DNA of 64,000 nucleotides, from contig NZ_JBBMFC010000012.1 of the NCBI RefSeq assembly GCF_040096225.1, forward strand, positions 1 through 64,000, given 5' to 3'. Shown piece by piece: positions 46,235-56,400 of the stretch; position 1 is the stretch's first letter, and each line of letters starts with the position of its first letter. The DNA comes from Hominiventricola aquisgranensis (lineage in GTDB: Bacteria; Bacillota; Clostridia; Lachnospirales; Lachnospiraceae). The position numbers and the translations under genes were made by a program. The notes below the pieces were generated by a model. The model saw nothing but the letters and a program-made list of their open reading frames with translations, was not told the DNA's origin and did not search any database.

Positions 46235-47317
46235 TTACTTATCATTTTTCAACCTTAATTCTATGCAATCATCTAATTTGCTGATATATCTTTCTAACTT
46301 ACTATTTTGCGCTGCCTGATCCACTATTTTATCAATCAGTATACAGATCAACAGCACTACAACAGACAGTATAGTCGAAACCATTATATATAAAACAGGT
46401 CTTATTGTATACTGATTTATGGGGAGCCAGTCCGTCCAAAGGGAATATAATACCAACGGATGTGCTGATATCAAGTATCCGGCAAGACAATTTTCAGCCA
46501 AAAAATTAGCTGTTTTATTTTTTATATTTTTTCCCGAAGCCTTAACAAAAACGCAAAACAGGCATACACTTTGCACTAACACAGTAACAGAATTATAAGC
46601 ATAAAAATTTCCTCTGGAAGTCACTCCACCGGCAATATTCCATCTTACTATCAAATAATTAGAAGCAAAAATAGCGATGCTTGTCAAAACATATATTCCC
46701 AGATACTCCCATGTCGGTTTCTCCATGATTTTTTGTTTATTTTTTCTAATCCAATAACCAATGATATACATCACACAAGCCCAGATAACTCCATATCCTT
46801 GCGTTTGATCAAGAGTATATTGGACTTTGATAAATGTCTGATGCAAGCAAAAGAAAGTTACCAAAATACCAATTAGTATGTTAAGCTGCATGGTTTTCAG
46901 TTGTTCCAAACCCTTTGCAATAAATGGTATCAACAATGCACCTACTATATATGTCTGCATATACCAATACTTTTTTGTCAAGATCGGAAGAAAATATCCA
47001 ATGCAATCTTTTATCGAAAAAGAATGTACTATTATACTATACAGGATATAAATAATACCGGAATAGAATATCGTTTTCAGCCAAAGAAAAACGATCCTGC
47101 CAAAACGATAATGCGCACTGTTCATAAAATATCCAGTTAAAAGAAAAAACAAATTTACCGCGCAGACAGTAAAAGCCCCAATTCCCCATCCAATACAGTC
47201 TAAAGCTCCCAAATAGGGTTGTTGGTTCTTAGCTGTAGCCATTACACAATGCCCCAAAATAATCATCAACATAGCAAACAATCTCATGATTTCAAATGCA
47301 CTATTTCGTTCTCTCAT
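46235..47317 (-). CDS. Acyltransferase family 3 membrane protein
   Basis: A 360-residue protein with ten hydrophobic segments and the family motif EIMRLFAMLMIILGHC, where the catalytic His follows Arg by ten residues. Such enzymes O-acetylate or otherwise acylate surface sugars. In this locus it most likely acetylates the exported or growing glycan. It lies downstream of the radical SAM gene and just before the GT2 remnant. Which sugar is modified cannot be told. Confidence 0.9.
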   Translation of the reverse strand: MRERNSAFEIMRLFAMLMIILGHCVMATAKNQQPYLGALDCIGWGIGAFTVCAVNLFFLLTGYFMNSAHYRFGRIVFLWLKTIFYSGIIYILYSIIVHSFSIKDCIGYFLPILTKKYWYMQTYIVGALLIPFIAKGLEQLKTMQLNILIGILVTFFCLHQTFIKVQYTLDQTQGYGVIWACVMYIIGYWIRKNKQKIMEKPTWEYLGIYVLTSIAIFASNYLIVRWNIAGGVTSRGNFYAYNSVTVLVQSVCLFCVFVKASGKNIKNKTANFLAENCLAGYLISAHPLVLYSLWTDWLPINQYTIRPVLYIMVSTILSVVVLLICILIDKIVDQAAQNSKLERYISKLDDCIELRLKNDK

Positions 47318-47353
47318 CCCTACTGTCCTCTTTCGTTTTGCCTTTGATGTTCT

Positions 47354-48568
47354 TTACAATTTTCCTGAGTAATCCCTTTTACCGAATATTTTCTCAGACT
47401 TCATCTGCTCTCTAATATCTGCATCCACAATTTCTTCCCCTGTCTTTCCTTGCAATTGTTCCATGCTTGCCACACTTAGTCCATTATTCACCATTGCGTG
47501 CAAATCACAAGTACTGCATTTATCCAATGCTTCCTTAGTAACTTTTCCATCTCGGTAATCTCTGACTATTTTATTTTCATACATACTGTACGGATGTTTT
47601 GTAAACAATGCTTTCAACTTATGCACGGCCACCCAGGCTGCAGGTCGCCATATATATTTGTGCATTGCCGGTGATACCGAACCAATCATCCAGCAATTCC
47701 GATCACAGCGTCTTACTTTTTTCCTCACTGTTTCCGCCTGTTCGCTGTTCCACAGTTCTGTCCAGCTCTGTTTATTCAGATTTCCCATTACTTCTTTATC
47801 CTTTGTTCCATTACATGGCATAACATCCCCATAAGGATCAATAAAGAAAGTATCAAAACTCATATCACAAGGCAACAATCTCTTCTGCCCGTAAATATAA
47901 TTGATCAGTCCATGATTGAAATAGGCACGAAACCACTTTTTAGGACTATTACTTCGAAGTAATTCATTGATCAAATTTTCAAAGTTTTTTGCGACCATAG
48001 GACGGTCCTTAATAATATTTTTTGCTTCCACAAAATAAAAGCTATTATGAAGTGATGCCGTAGCGAATTCCATTTCCATTTCATCCGAGATTTTGTAAAG
48101 CGGTACCAGATCCGATGCATTCTTGTCCTGTACGGTCATTCCGAATCCGACATCCTTCATTCCCATCTTTCTCAGGGTTTTCAGTGTCTGATAGCCCTTT
48201 TGGTATCCATCTGCCAGTCCTCTGATTTCATTATTCGTCTGCTCAAGTCCTTCTATTGAGATACGGATTCCGATATTAGGAAATTCCTTACACAGATCCA
48301 CAATTCTGTCTGTGAAAAAGCCGTTGGTAGATATCACGATTCTATCACTTTTTTTATATATTTCTCTTACGATTTCCTTCAGGTCTGTTCGGATAAAAGG
48401 CTCTCCGCCAGTGATGTTGGTAAAGTACATCTTAGGAAGCTTCTGGATTGTTTCAATAGATATTTCCTCTTCCGGTTTTGATGGTGCCTTATATCGGTTG
48501 CACATGGTACATCTTGCATTACAACGATAGGTTACAATTACTGTTCCATTGAGTTTTTTCTCTGACAT
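47354..48568 (-). CDS. Radical SAM protein of the polysaccharide locus
   Basis: A 404-residue enzyme with the radical SAM cluster motif Cys16-x3-Cys20-x2-Cys23 in YRCNARCTMCNRYK and ITGGEPFIRTDL, the GGE motif. Further cysteines (LPCDMSFDTFFIDPYGD, then MPCNG, CDRNC, CSTCDL) suggest SPASM-like auxiliary clusters. Such proteins appear in some capsule loci, but the reaction on sugars or lipids is not known to me. It is translated with the next GT4 gene: stop and start share base 48568. Confidence 0.9.
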   Translation of the reverse strand: MSEKKLNGTVIVTYRCNARCTMCNRYKAPSKPEEEISIETIQKLPKMYFTNITGGEPFIRTDLKEIVREIYKKSDRIVISTNGFFTDRIVDLCKEFPNIGIRISIEGLEQTNNEIRGLADGYQKGYQTLKTLRKMGMKDVGFGMTVQDKNASDLVPLYKISDEMEMEFATASLHNSFYFVEAKNIIKDRPMVAKNFENLINELLRSNSPKKWFRAYFNHGLINYIYGQKRLLPCDMSFDTFFIDPYGDVMPCNGTKDKEVMGNLNKQSWTELWNSEQAETVRKKVRRCDRNCWMIGSVSPAMHKYIWRPAAWVAVHKLKALFTKHPYSMYENKIVRDYRDGKVTKEALDKCSTCDLHAMVNNGLSVASMEQLQGKTGEEIVDADIREQMKSEKIFGKRDYSGKL

Positions 48569-49794
48569 TATACTTCTCCGTTATATATCTTTATCAATTT
48601 ACTATAATACTGATCCACCGTATCAAACTGAACTTGGGAACAATTCTCTGACATTTCACTTACTTTCGCTTCTTCATTCCACAATTCACGAATGCAGCTG
48701 ACAAGTTCCTCTACATTGCCGCTTTCGAATAACATACCCGTCCTTTGGTTCTGGATCAGTTCCGGAATGCCACCAATAGCAGCTCCGATCACCGGTGTCC
48801 CATACATCTGGCTTTCCATGACTGAAAACGGACAATTTTCATACCACTCTGACGGATATATGGTAAAACTGGCCTGTCTTATTAAAATTTCTAATTTTTC
48901 TCCAGTCTGAAATCCTACATTTTCAATATTATTTACGGAGTTCAGTTCCGTTTCCATCGAACCGGTTCCTGCAAATATAAATCTTACTTCCGGGAGTGCT
49001 TTACATGCTTTTATAAGAGTACCGATTCCCTTTTCTTCTGAAAACCTTCCAAAATAGAGGCAATACTTATCGCTCATGTTCATTGAAGTGGTGTCCTCTT
49101 TTTCTATAGTTACTGCATCTATAAAATTATGCAGAGCAATAGTTCTCCCCTGCAATACTTTACTTTTATCCAGTTTGCTTTTCATAAATTCCGAGCAGCA
49201 GATGATCGTATCTATATTTTTGTATGTAGCCTTCCTATTCCAAAATGTGGCTTCCAGACATCCAATCATGCTTTTTGCTTTGGAACCATGGATGCAATTT
49301 CCCCTTACACAATTATAGTAATGCCCACCCAGACATTTTTCACAATTTTCATGTGAACGATAATTGTTCATCATATGATTGGGACATACCAGTTGGTAGT
49401 CGTGTGCTGTATAAATGATCCGGCACTTATGTCCGGTCTGTCGACTCCACTTTTTGATTTCCAGAATAATGCTTGGAGTAAGCTGATAATTAAAGTTATT
49501 CAAATGGCATACATCCGGCTTGAAATCATCCAGAATCAATCGTATTTTTTTCCTAGCTTCCAAAGAATAGATCGTTTTTATCGGATATAGGATCTTAGAC
49601 ATCTTTAATCCCTTGTGGAAATCCATATCCGAAGTATACGCATTCATGTTGTTACCAACGCATCTTCCGGTATGCTCCATACCAAAATACTGCACCTCAT
49701 GACCATGCTCTTCTAGTGCTTTTCCTAATTTAAATATATAAGTTTCACTACCGCCATTGGGATATAGGAACTTATTTATCATTAATATTTTCAT
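48568..49794 (-). CDS. Glycosyltransferase family 4
   Basis: A 408-residue GT-B protein from ATG 49794 (MKILMINKFLYPNGGSETYI; GGG lies nine bases upstream, and a TTG three codons earlier is less likely). It has a cysteine cluster around CEKCLGGHYYNCVRGNCIHG, seen in some GT4 subfamilies, YCLYFGRFSEEKGIGTLIKA in the donor half, and E-x7-E in WYENCPFSVMESQMYG. It is paired with the radical SAM gene by a one-base overlap, which suggests the two act on the same intermediate. Confidence 0.92.
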   Translation of the reverse strand: MKILMINKFLYPNGGSETYIFKLGKALEEHGHEVQYFGMEHTGRCVGNNMNAYTSDMDFHKGLKMSKILYPIKTIYSLEARKKIRLILDDFKPDVCHLNNFNYQLTPSIILEIKKWSRQTGHKCRIIYTAHDYQLVCPNHMMNNYRSHENCEKCLGGHYYNCVRGNCIHGSKAKSMIGCLEATFWNRKATYKNIDTIICCSEFMKSKLDKSKVLQGRTIALHNFIDAVTIEKEDTTSMNMSDKYCLYFGRFSEEKGIGTLIKACKALPEVRFIFAGTGSMETELNSVNNIENVGFQTGEKLEILIRQASFTIYPSEWYENCPFSVMESQMYGTPVIGAAIGGIPELIQNQRTGMLFESGNVEELVSCIRELWNEEAKVSEMSENCSQVQFDTVDQYYSKLIKIYNGEV

Positions 49795-49835
49795 TAATTG
49801 CAACCCTTTTACTATATCTTACTCGAGTAGTATTC

Positions 49836-50984
49836 TCACTTACAGTAAAGTTTTAATGTTTTTTGTGTTATTTCACTCCAATTATACTTCGCACAGATAT
49901 ATTCTGCCACACCAGCTTTATATACATGTACTATATCGAAGTTATCTGCCAGTTTTTGAAGACATTCTGCCAAAGCAATCTCGCTGTTGGTTTGAAAGGA
50001 GATTCCATGGTCACCGATCACATCTGTATTCTCCGGAATATCCGATACTAGACAGCAATTTCCATAGCTCATGGCTTCCAATAAGCTTAACGGCATTCCT
50101 TCCAATTCACTTGGAAGCACATATACATATGCATTACTATATAATTCTTCCAGTTCCCTCCCCTGAACAAAACCGGTGAAAAGAATTCTCTCATCACCTT
50201 CAGCCAGCTGATGCAGGTATTGCACATACTCATCTGAATCACTGCTTCCGCCAGCAATTACCAGTTTTTTGTCTGTTGTAATCTTTTTATAGGCTTCTAT
50301 GAGCAGATGGATTCCCTTCTCCTTTGTAAGTCTCGACAATGCCAGAAAATATCCATCTGTTTCCAGACCATACTTTTCCTTGATCTCATCATTGGTCTTA
50401 ACTTCCGGTCGTTCCACGCCGTTAGGAATCAGTACCGTATTCCTGCCATAGGTATTCTTGAAGTATTCCTGCACTCCTCTGCTCAATACAATGATTTCAT
50501 CCGCATGCCTGACCATCATTTTTTCTCCGTAACGGATAAATTTACCTCCCAGGGTATCTTTCCAGCGAGGTCTCAAGTAATCTATTCCATGGCAGGTACA
50601 AATGACTCTTTTTCCAAAAAGCTGCGGCATCCAGCAAAAAGCTGCCGGTCCTTCCGCATGAATATGAACTACATCATAATTTCCAAAGGTAGCCTTTATC
50701 GTAGCAAAAAAGGCAGCAGTAACCGCTGCAAGCCCTTTTTTGTCTATGGTCGGAACACTCTGTATTTTTACCTTCTGATATTCTTCACCGATTTCTTCAT
50801 CATATTCTGCTCCACTTACGTGGTGGCCTCTACGATTAATTACCGTAACATCGTATCCCATCGCTGCCATTCTGGTAGTCAATTCTTCTACTACAATTTC
50901 TACGCCACCCTCACGGCTGGGCATTCTTTTCTGTCCGAAATGTACAATCTTCAATTTTTTATCTGGCAAAGCACTTCTCTTCAT
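49836..50984 (-). CDS. Glycosyltransferase family 4 (first gene of the main locus)
   Basis: A 382-residue GT-B enzyme starting MKRSALPDKKLKIVHFGQKR, with PSREGGVEIVVEELTTRMA as the acceptor glycine loop, FLALSRLTKEKGIHLLIEAY in the donor half and E-x7-E in SELEGMPLSLLEAMSYG. It resembles the CpsF/WchF-type rhamnosyl- or hexosyltransferases that act second on a lipid-linked starter sugar. It is the first gene downstream of the promoter at 51065-51093. The sugar remains unassigned. Confidence 0.92.
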   Translation of the reverse strand: MKRSALPDKKLKIVHFGQKRMPSREGGVEIVVEELTTRMAAMGYDVTVINRRGHHVSGAEYDEEIGEEYQKVKIQSVPTIDKKGLAAVTAAFFATIKATFGNYDVVHIHAEGPAAFCWMPQLFGKRVICTCHGIDYLRPRWKDTLGGKFIRYGEKMMVRHADEIIVLSRGVQEYFKNTYGRNTVLIPNGVERPEVKTNDEIKEKYGLETDGYFLALSRLTKEKGIHLLIEAYKKITTDKKLVIAGGSSDSDEYVQYLHQLAEGDERILFTGFVQGRELEELYSNAYVYVLPSELEGMPLSLLEAMSYGNCCLVSDIPENTDVIGDHGISFQTNSEIALAECLQKLADNFDIVHVYKAGVAEYICAKYNWSEITQKTLKLYCK

Positions 50985-51064
50985 TTACTTTCCTATAAAA
51001 ATTATATATTGTTCCAACAAAACATCTGTATCATTGAGTTGCTATAGTTCTATAAGATCGGTAC

Positions 51065-51093
51065 ATTATACCACCTTTTTCTTATATACACAA
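51065..51093 (-). promoter_or_regulatory. Promoter of the main polysaccharide operon
   Basis: On the minus strand a perfect -10 TATAAT (51065-51070) is preceded by an extended TGG and, 17 bases further up, a partial -35 box TTGTGT (51088-51093). The start would be near 51058, leaving a 5' leader of about 75 bases. A 7-bp hairpin lies just upstream at 51094-51113 and may end the regulator gene's transcript. Confidence 0.7.
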
Positions 51094-51148
51094 GAAACCC
51101 GTCTTTGAGTTTCCATTTTGCAAACATTCTGCAAATGATTATTTTACA

Positions 51149-51820
51149 TTATATTATATCAAAATTATTCAAATACTCAACATCATCCAACACCGGTATC
51201 CGATCCACATTCTCCCATTTGATAATAATTGGTTTCATAACCCAGGGCAGATATTTCTTGCATATATCCTCTCTGACCAACGCAGTACCTCCATAACCAA
51301 TAAACGCCGCTACATCTTCTCCACTGTTCAGCACCAGGATATCATCTTCCGTACCATCTTCCAAGATTCTCTCCGGATTCACCGGCATCAATTCCCTGAT
51401 ATCATCTTTTTCATCCGTAAAACCGGTCCACATGGTCATTCCGCGTAATCCATACTCTCCATCCCATGATTCTCCAAGTGTAATATAATAATAATCTGCG
51501 TCCTTATCTATTGTATATTCTGTTTTTGCCCGATTATAATTTCCCCAGAAATCTGTTCGGAAACGTAGATTCTTTTTCTTTGAGGCTCTGGTTCTTGCTA
51601 CCACTCCATTCAATTTTTCCTTACCTATAAAATAGTCTGCCGAAAAACCAAACAAATCTACCAGTTGGGTCAAAACCCGCATATCTGGTGTCGCCTCTCC
51701 TGATTCGTATCGCTGCAATGTACGTTTACTCACATCCAAAATCTCAGCTAACTGCTCTAATGTCATATTTGCATAAATTCTCAGTTCTTTTATCTGTCTT
51801 CCTATTATTTCTTTCTCCAT
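51149..51820 (-). CDS. XRE-family transcriptional regulator
   Basis: A 223-residue protein with an N-terminal Cro/CI helix-turn-helix at about residues 5-65 (MTLEQLAEILDVSKRTLQRY). The C-terminal 150 residues carry FRTDFWGNYNRAK and hydrophobic strands, and could be a sensor domain; I do not recognise it. It sits between the initiating transferase gene and the main polysaccharide promoter, so it is a natural candidate for controlling that promoter. I chose ATG at 51820 (GGGG ten bases upstream). Confidence 0.88.
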   Translation of the reverse strand: MEKEIIGRQIKELRIYANMTLEQLAEILDVSKRTLQRYESGEATPDMRVLTQLVDLFGFSADYFIGKEKLNGVVARTRASKKKNLRFRTDFWGNYNRAKTEYTIDKDADYYYITLGESWDGEYGLRGMTMWTGFTDEKDDIRELMPVNPERILEDGTEDDILVLNSGEDVAAFIGYGGTALVREDICKKYLPWVMKPIIIKWENVDRIPVLDDVEYLNNFDII

Positions 51821-51922
51821 TACTACATTGCCCCTTTCAGAAATGTACTTCTTATATTTAGGATTATATACCCACATCTGCATTTCTAAAATAGACAATT
51901 TTGTCCACCTGAGTTTACGATT

Positions 51923-53359
51923 TTACCTCGCACCGCTTCCTCTGAATACAACACCAATCGTCTTGAAGATGATCTTCACATCGAGAAACAGTGACCAGTT
52001 ATCAATATATTCCAGATCAAGCTTCACCACATCATCAAAGTCTGTGATGTCACTTCTGCCGCTGATCTGCCAGAGGCCTGTGATACCCGGGCGGAAGCTG
52101 ATCCTTCGTTTTTGTGAATAGTTATACTGTTCGTACTCGTCCACAGTCGGCGGCCGGGTTCCCACAAGGCTCATATCGCCTTTCAGTACATTCCAGAACT
52201 GTGGCAGTTCATCAATGCTGGTCTTGCGAATGAAGGCTCCTACTTTCGTGATACGGGGATCATTCTCCATCTTGAACATCAGCCCATGCATCTCGTTCTG
52301 CTTCATCAGTTCTTTCTTCCGTTCCTCTGCATCTGCATACATGGAGCGAAATTTGTAGAAGTCAAAGATTCGTCCGTTGACTCCCACCCGCTTCTGCTTA
52401 AAGATCAACGGTCCCGGAGATTCCAGCAATAAAAATGGTGCCAGTACGATTCCGACTATCAGAGTAATTGCCAGACCTGCCAGTGCTCCCACAATATCCA
52501 TCAGACGCTTCAGCACCACCATTCGGTAGTCGAACAAGCGACTGGTAAATGCGACTACATGATATTGTTCCAGGTTGTCGATCCGCTTTTCTCCTGATAA
52601 TCCCAGATCAAACAGATCCAGATTCAATGCCACCACGACACCCATTTTTTCAAATTCCAGAATCATTTTCTTCAGAAAATCTTCCTGCTTCTGAATGGCA
52701 TCCACATGGATAAAGACTTCGTCCACCACATGGGTTGTCGCATAATCCAGATATGCCTCTTCCTCGCAGGACAACATCGGAATCTCCTGTTCCGTAAGGA
52801 ATTGCTTCGTACCTTCCTGCGGTTCTCCCAGCACAACTGCTCCAACCACATGCCACAGGGTTTCCTTGGAACGCTGGAACCGCTTTACAATGAATTCCAG
52901 CTGTTTACCATCTGACACGATCAGCAGGCTCTTTTCTTTTCCCTTCCGCCATCCAAATACGCGGCTCCAGTTGCGGATCACCAGATGCATGATCCAGACA
53001 AGAATGGTATTGCACACAAAGAAATATCCCATCACCAGACGGGAAGTGAATATATCCGCTTTCATGCTGAAGCTTAAAAGTGTGCTTGCTGCAATCATGA
53101 TCACATTATATTTCACCGAGAAGAATAGTTCTTTATAACGTCCTCTTCGAAAAAATCCATCGTATGCTTTCAGAAAATAAAATGCTGCCACATGCAATAC
53201 CAATAATACACTGATCAGTCGATCCATCTCTTCTGCAGCCATCAGAGTATGAAAAGTCCTGTACCGCAGCAAGCCCGCAATCACAAGGCTTACAAGTACC
53301 ATCACAGCATCCGCCAGGCAGATACATATTTCCATTAATTGATTTCGTTTTCTATACAT
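51923..53359 (-). CDS. WbaP/CpsE-type initiating phosphoglycosyl transferase
   Basis: A 478-residue enzyme of the large polyprenyl glycosylphosphotransferase class. Four hydrophobic segments (about 10-110), a central soluble CoA-binding-like region (about 130-260), a fifth membrane segment near 295-315, then the catalytic domain with DFYKFRSMY and IDELPQFWNVLKGDMSLVG. It transfers a sugar-1-phosphate (often glucose or galactose) to undecaprenyl phosphate and so starts the main capsule. ATG at 53359 has GAGG five bases upstream. A promoter at 53406-53434 precedes it. Confidence 0.94.
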   Translation of the reverse strand: MYRKRNQLMEICICLADAVMVLVSLVIAGLLRYRTFHTLMAAEEMDRLISVLLVLHVAAFYFLKAYDGFFRRGRYKELFFSVKYNVIMIAASTLLSFSMKADIFTSRLVMGYFFVCNTILVWIMHLVIRNWSRVFGWRKGKEKSLLIVSDGKQLEFIVKRFQRSKETLWHVVGAVVLGEPQEGTKQFLTEQEIPMLSCEEEAYLDYATTHVVDEVFIHVDAIQKQEDFLKKMILEFEKMGVVVALNLDLFDLGLSGEKRIDNLEQYHVVAFTSRLFDYRMVVLKRLMDIVGALAGLAITLIVGIVLAPFLLLESPGPLIFKQKRVGVNGRIFDFYKFRSMYADAEERKKELMKQNEMHGLMFKMENDPRITKVGAFIRKTSIDELPQFWNVLKGDMSLVGTRPPTVDEYEQYNYSQKRRISFRPGITGLWQISGRSDITDFDDVVKLDLEYIDNWSLFLDVKIIFKTIGVVFRGSGAR

Positions 53360-53391
53360 AATGCCCTCTGCATATTTATCAGTTTTCGTAA

Positions 53392-53430
53392 AATAAGACA
53401 CTCTCATTATAGCAATGAAAGTGCCTTATT
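53392..53430 (-). terminator. Imperfect hairpin after the giant repeat protein gene, overlapping a promoter
   Basis: On the minus strand AATAAGGCACTTTCAT and ATGAGAGTGTCTTATT form a long imperfect stem about 20 bases after the stop at 53451, followed by TT and ACG rather than a long T run. It may act as a terminator for the large gene. Confidence 0.5.
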
Positions 53431-53434
53431 GCAA
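53406..53434 (-). promoter_or_regulatory. Promoter of the WbaP-like gene, embedded in a hairpin
   Basis: TTGCAA (53429-53434) and TATAAT (53406-53411) are 17 bases apart on the minus strand. The -10 box lies partly in the loop and partly in the arm of the inverted repeat at 53392-53430, so hairpin and promoter share bases. Start of transcription near 53399. Confidence 0.6.
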
Positions 53435-53450
53435 TTGGCAAATATGGTCT

Positions 53451-56400
53451 CTATGGTCGATAGAATGTCTCAGTCTTCAATCCTGACAATATATTTGTCC
53501 ACTTAGAAGCTCCGCTTCTGACATAACGGGCATACTGGTTGACAGTCGCATTCGTCAGTGCATCCGGATCATCCATATGTTTCACAACACTGTATGCTTT
53601 TTTTGCCGGATGGTTCTTTGCACTCCAGTTATAGCGAAGTCCCAGCGTCATGATGCCTTCTGCGGAATCATCAAGGTATGCCCGGTTCATGATCGCATCT
53701 ACTTTTGTATTGGCAGATGCGATATAGAATTCGTAAGCAGTCGCTGCTGCCTGGGAATTCTCTTGATTGCTGTCGGCTGCAATATATCCCTGTTCTCCCA
53801 GGATTACACGGATTCCACCAGTCGGGTCTGGATTGCCATCGTCATCCGTATTTTTGATGCCATATCTGCTCTCTATCTTCTTCAGGTAATTGGTCAGCAC
53901 CCACAGGTTGTTCATGGAAATATACGATGTATATTCGGATCCTGAAGTGCTGCTCCAGTCGTTCCAGAAATCATTTCGACACAGCGGATTGGAGTAAGGA
54001 TGATAGTCCACATGCCATTCCATCTGAGGTTCTGTTGCATGCATATAATAAGCAAAGCGGTCCAGATACTCTTTTCCCGGATGTCCGTCACTGGTCCATG
54101 CAGTCCAGGTATGATCCAGCGAAATAAAGACTCTGGCATTACTGTCCGATTTTTTCACCGCCTGATACAGCACCTGAAAAGCTCTCGCATAGTTGTCCGC
54201 ACATTCCTGCGTCGAGACATTTCCGGCATAGTTCCATGCCTTGCAGGCATTCACCTCATTGCCAAGTACCCAGTTACTTACACGGAAATTCCGCGGACTC
54301 TTGCTGCCGTCTCCTTCGAACCAACCGCCTTCGTCAGTTCCTCTGGTTCCTCCCAGAGACTCTGTGATATAGCTGAACAGTGCTTCCAATGTAGCTCTCG
54401 CTGATGCCTCTGACATATTTAATGCATAGTCATTCTTGCCTGCCACTCTTCCGGCCGGATAGATCAGATACTGAAGTTCCGGATCCCATTTCATCAGAAG
54501 ATCGACCGTTACATTTTTGGTCCAGTTACCATATTTGGTCGGATCTTTCAGTTTGGTAGGATCATTTTCATCCGGTTCCAGATCTTTGGTATCCACCCGT
54601 CGGTTCAGTTCATAGATTGTCTTCCGGTATTTCACCATATCCTGGAAATAGTAGGTCTTTCCCTTGTAAGTGTATGGTCGATAGCTGGCAGAGCCAAATC
54701 TTCTCACATTGGTACTGGTTTTGATCAGTTCATTCAGATTGATGTTGATCAGAACTGCATTCACTCCAAGATCCTTGGTATCTGTGTCTTCCACACCCTG
54801 CATTCCTTTTTTGGAATCTACTTTTCCCTGATAGAAGCCAAAGTAACTTTTCGTTGTCTCTGCATATTTACCCGGATTGGCCACGTACATGCTGTTGCTG
54901 GTGATCTGCTGATATCCGGTGTTGTTTTCCGCCGGAACCGCAAGCACGTACTTGCTCATCACGTTGCTTCTGCGGTGTGCATCTGCAGGGAATGTGGCAG
55001 TCAGTATCTTGTTCTCTGTATTGATCGTCGCTTTTGCCCAGACATTTTTACCATCCGCTCCCGGAACCTGCATGTAGATCTGCGTTACATCCATAAGGTT
55101 TGCAAATTTTCCGTTGTCTGCCGCAGTTATCTGAACAGTCACTGTCCCGGCTTCCTTATCATAGGCTGTCATGGTACAGCCGGTTAACTTCAGTCTGTCG
55201 CTTGTTGGATAGGTTACTTTCAGATCCAGTACGATCTGGCCTTTATAATTTCCTTTTCCATCCAGAGTTACCTTATTGGTTCCGATCCTGATCTCGTCAT
55301 CATAGGAAACTGTATAATCCCGGTTCACCTGCAGATGTTTTCCATGGTAGGTCAGATTCACGCTTGCGTTTGTCACCTGCCAGTATGTGCAAGTAGAAAT
55401 ACTTCCCACGGAAGCTCGGTTAATATCTACCTGCTGAATCTCAAAGGTTCTGGTCTGCGATCCGGTGTAAGCTCCGCGCCCCTGAATCGTAACAGTGGCC
55501 GGGGTGCCATCTGTATCTGCCATTCGATTGTTTGCATAGGAGATTGAGTAGTCTACGCCCGCCTGCAGGAGTTCTCCATCCAGTGTCACAAAGGTAGCCG
55601 GTGTAAGATTGGAGCCTGTATACAAGGTCTCGTAATATTCCAGTGTATAATCTACCAGCGCATTGTCATTCAGATGGATTCGCTTCAAGATCTCTGTTCT
55701 GCTTCCACCATAATTTCCCTGACCGATAATCTCAGCACTTATCTCATCTTCCGTCTCTGTGTAGGAAATGGTATAGTCCGTTCCTTCTTCAAGGGTCTTC
55801 TCACCGTCCATAATGGTCGCCTGCAACGGCTCTGCTGCATCAGAAGCACTGTTCTCCAGTGTAACTGTGATATCTGCCTCTATCTCTTTGGGGGTGATTG
55901 TAAAGTTCTGCGTATACATGCCGGAATATCCGCTTCCGGTGATTCCATACACAATGACAGATGCCGCTCCGGCATTTATATTCTCTTCATAAGATACCCG
56001 GTAATCTGATCCTTCTGTCAAAGCTTTTCCAGTGCTGGCATCCATCAATGTAATCTTCGGGCAGATAGCTTCTCCGGTGTAAATGTAGGGGCCTTGATCA
56101 AGTTCACAGATTACCGAAGGAGTCATTCTGTTTTCGACGATTTCAAAATTGACAATCCTGCTTCCCGTATAATTGCCAGTTCCCTTAATGACCATGTAAG
56201 CCTTACCCATCTTCTCATTGTCATACCAGGCAACAGTGTAGTCCGTGCCCTTGCTCAGAGTCTGAACATTTCCTGTCTGACCGTCCCCAGCCACTGTTGT
56301 CATTGTAACCTTCGGCTCCGGTGTACAAGGCATTCCATCATAGTTGATCTTTCCATTCTGCGGAAGCGTCACAACCACTGATTCGTCATTGATATCCATA

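Noticed and set aside
51094..51113. Seven-pair hairpin GAAACTC/GGGTTTC as terminator of the XRE gene.
   Set aside because: No T run follows on the minus strand and one pair is a wobble; kept only as a note at the promoter.
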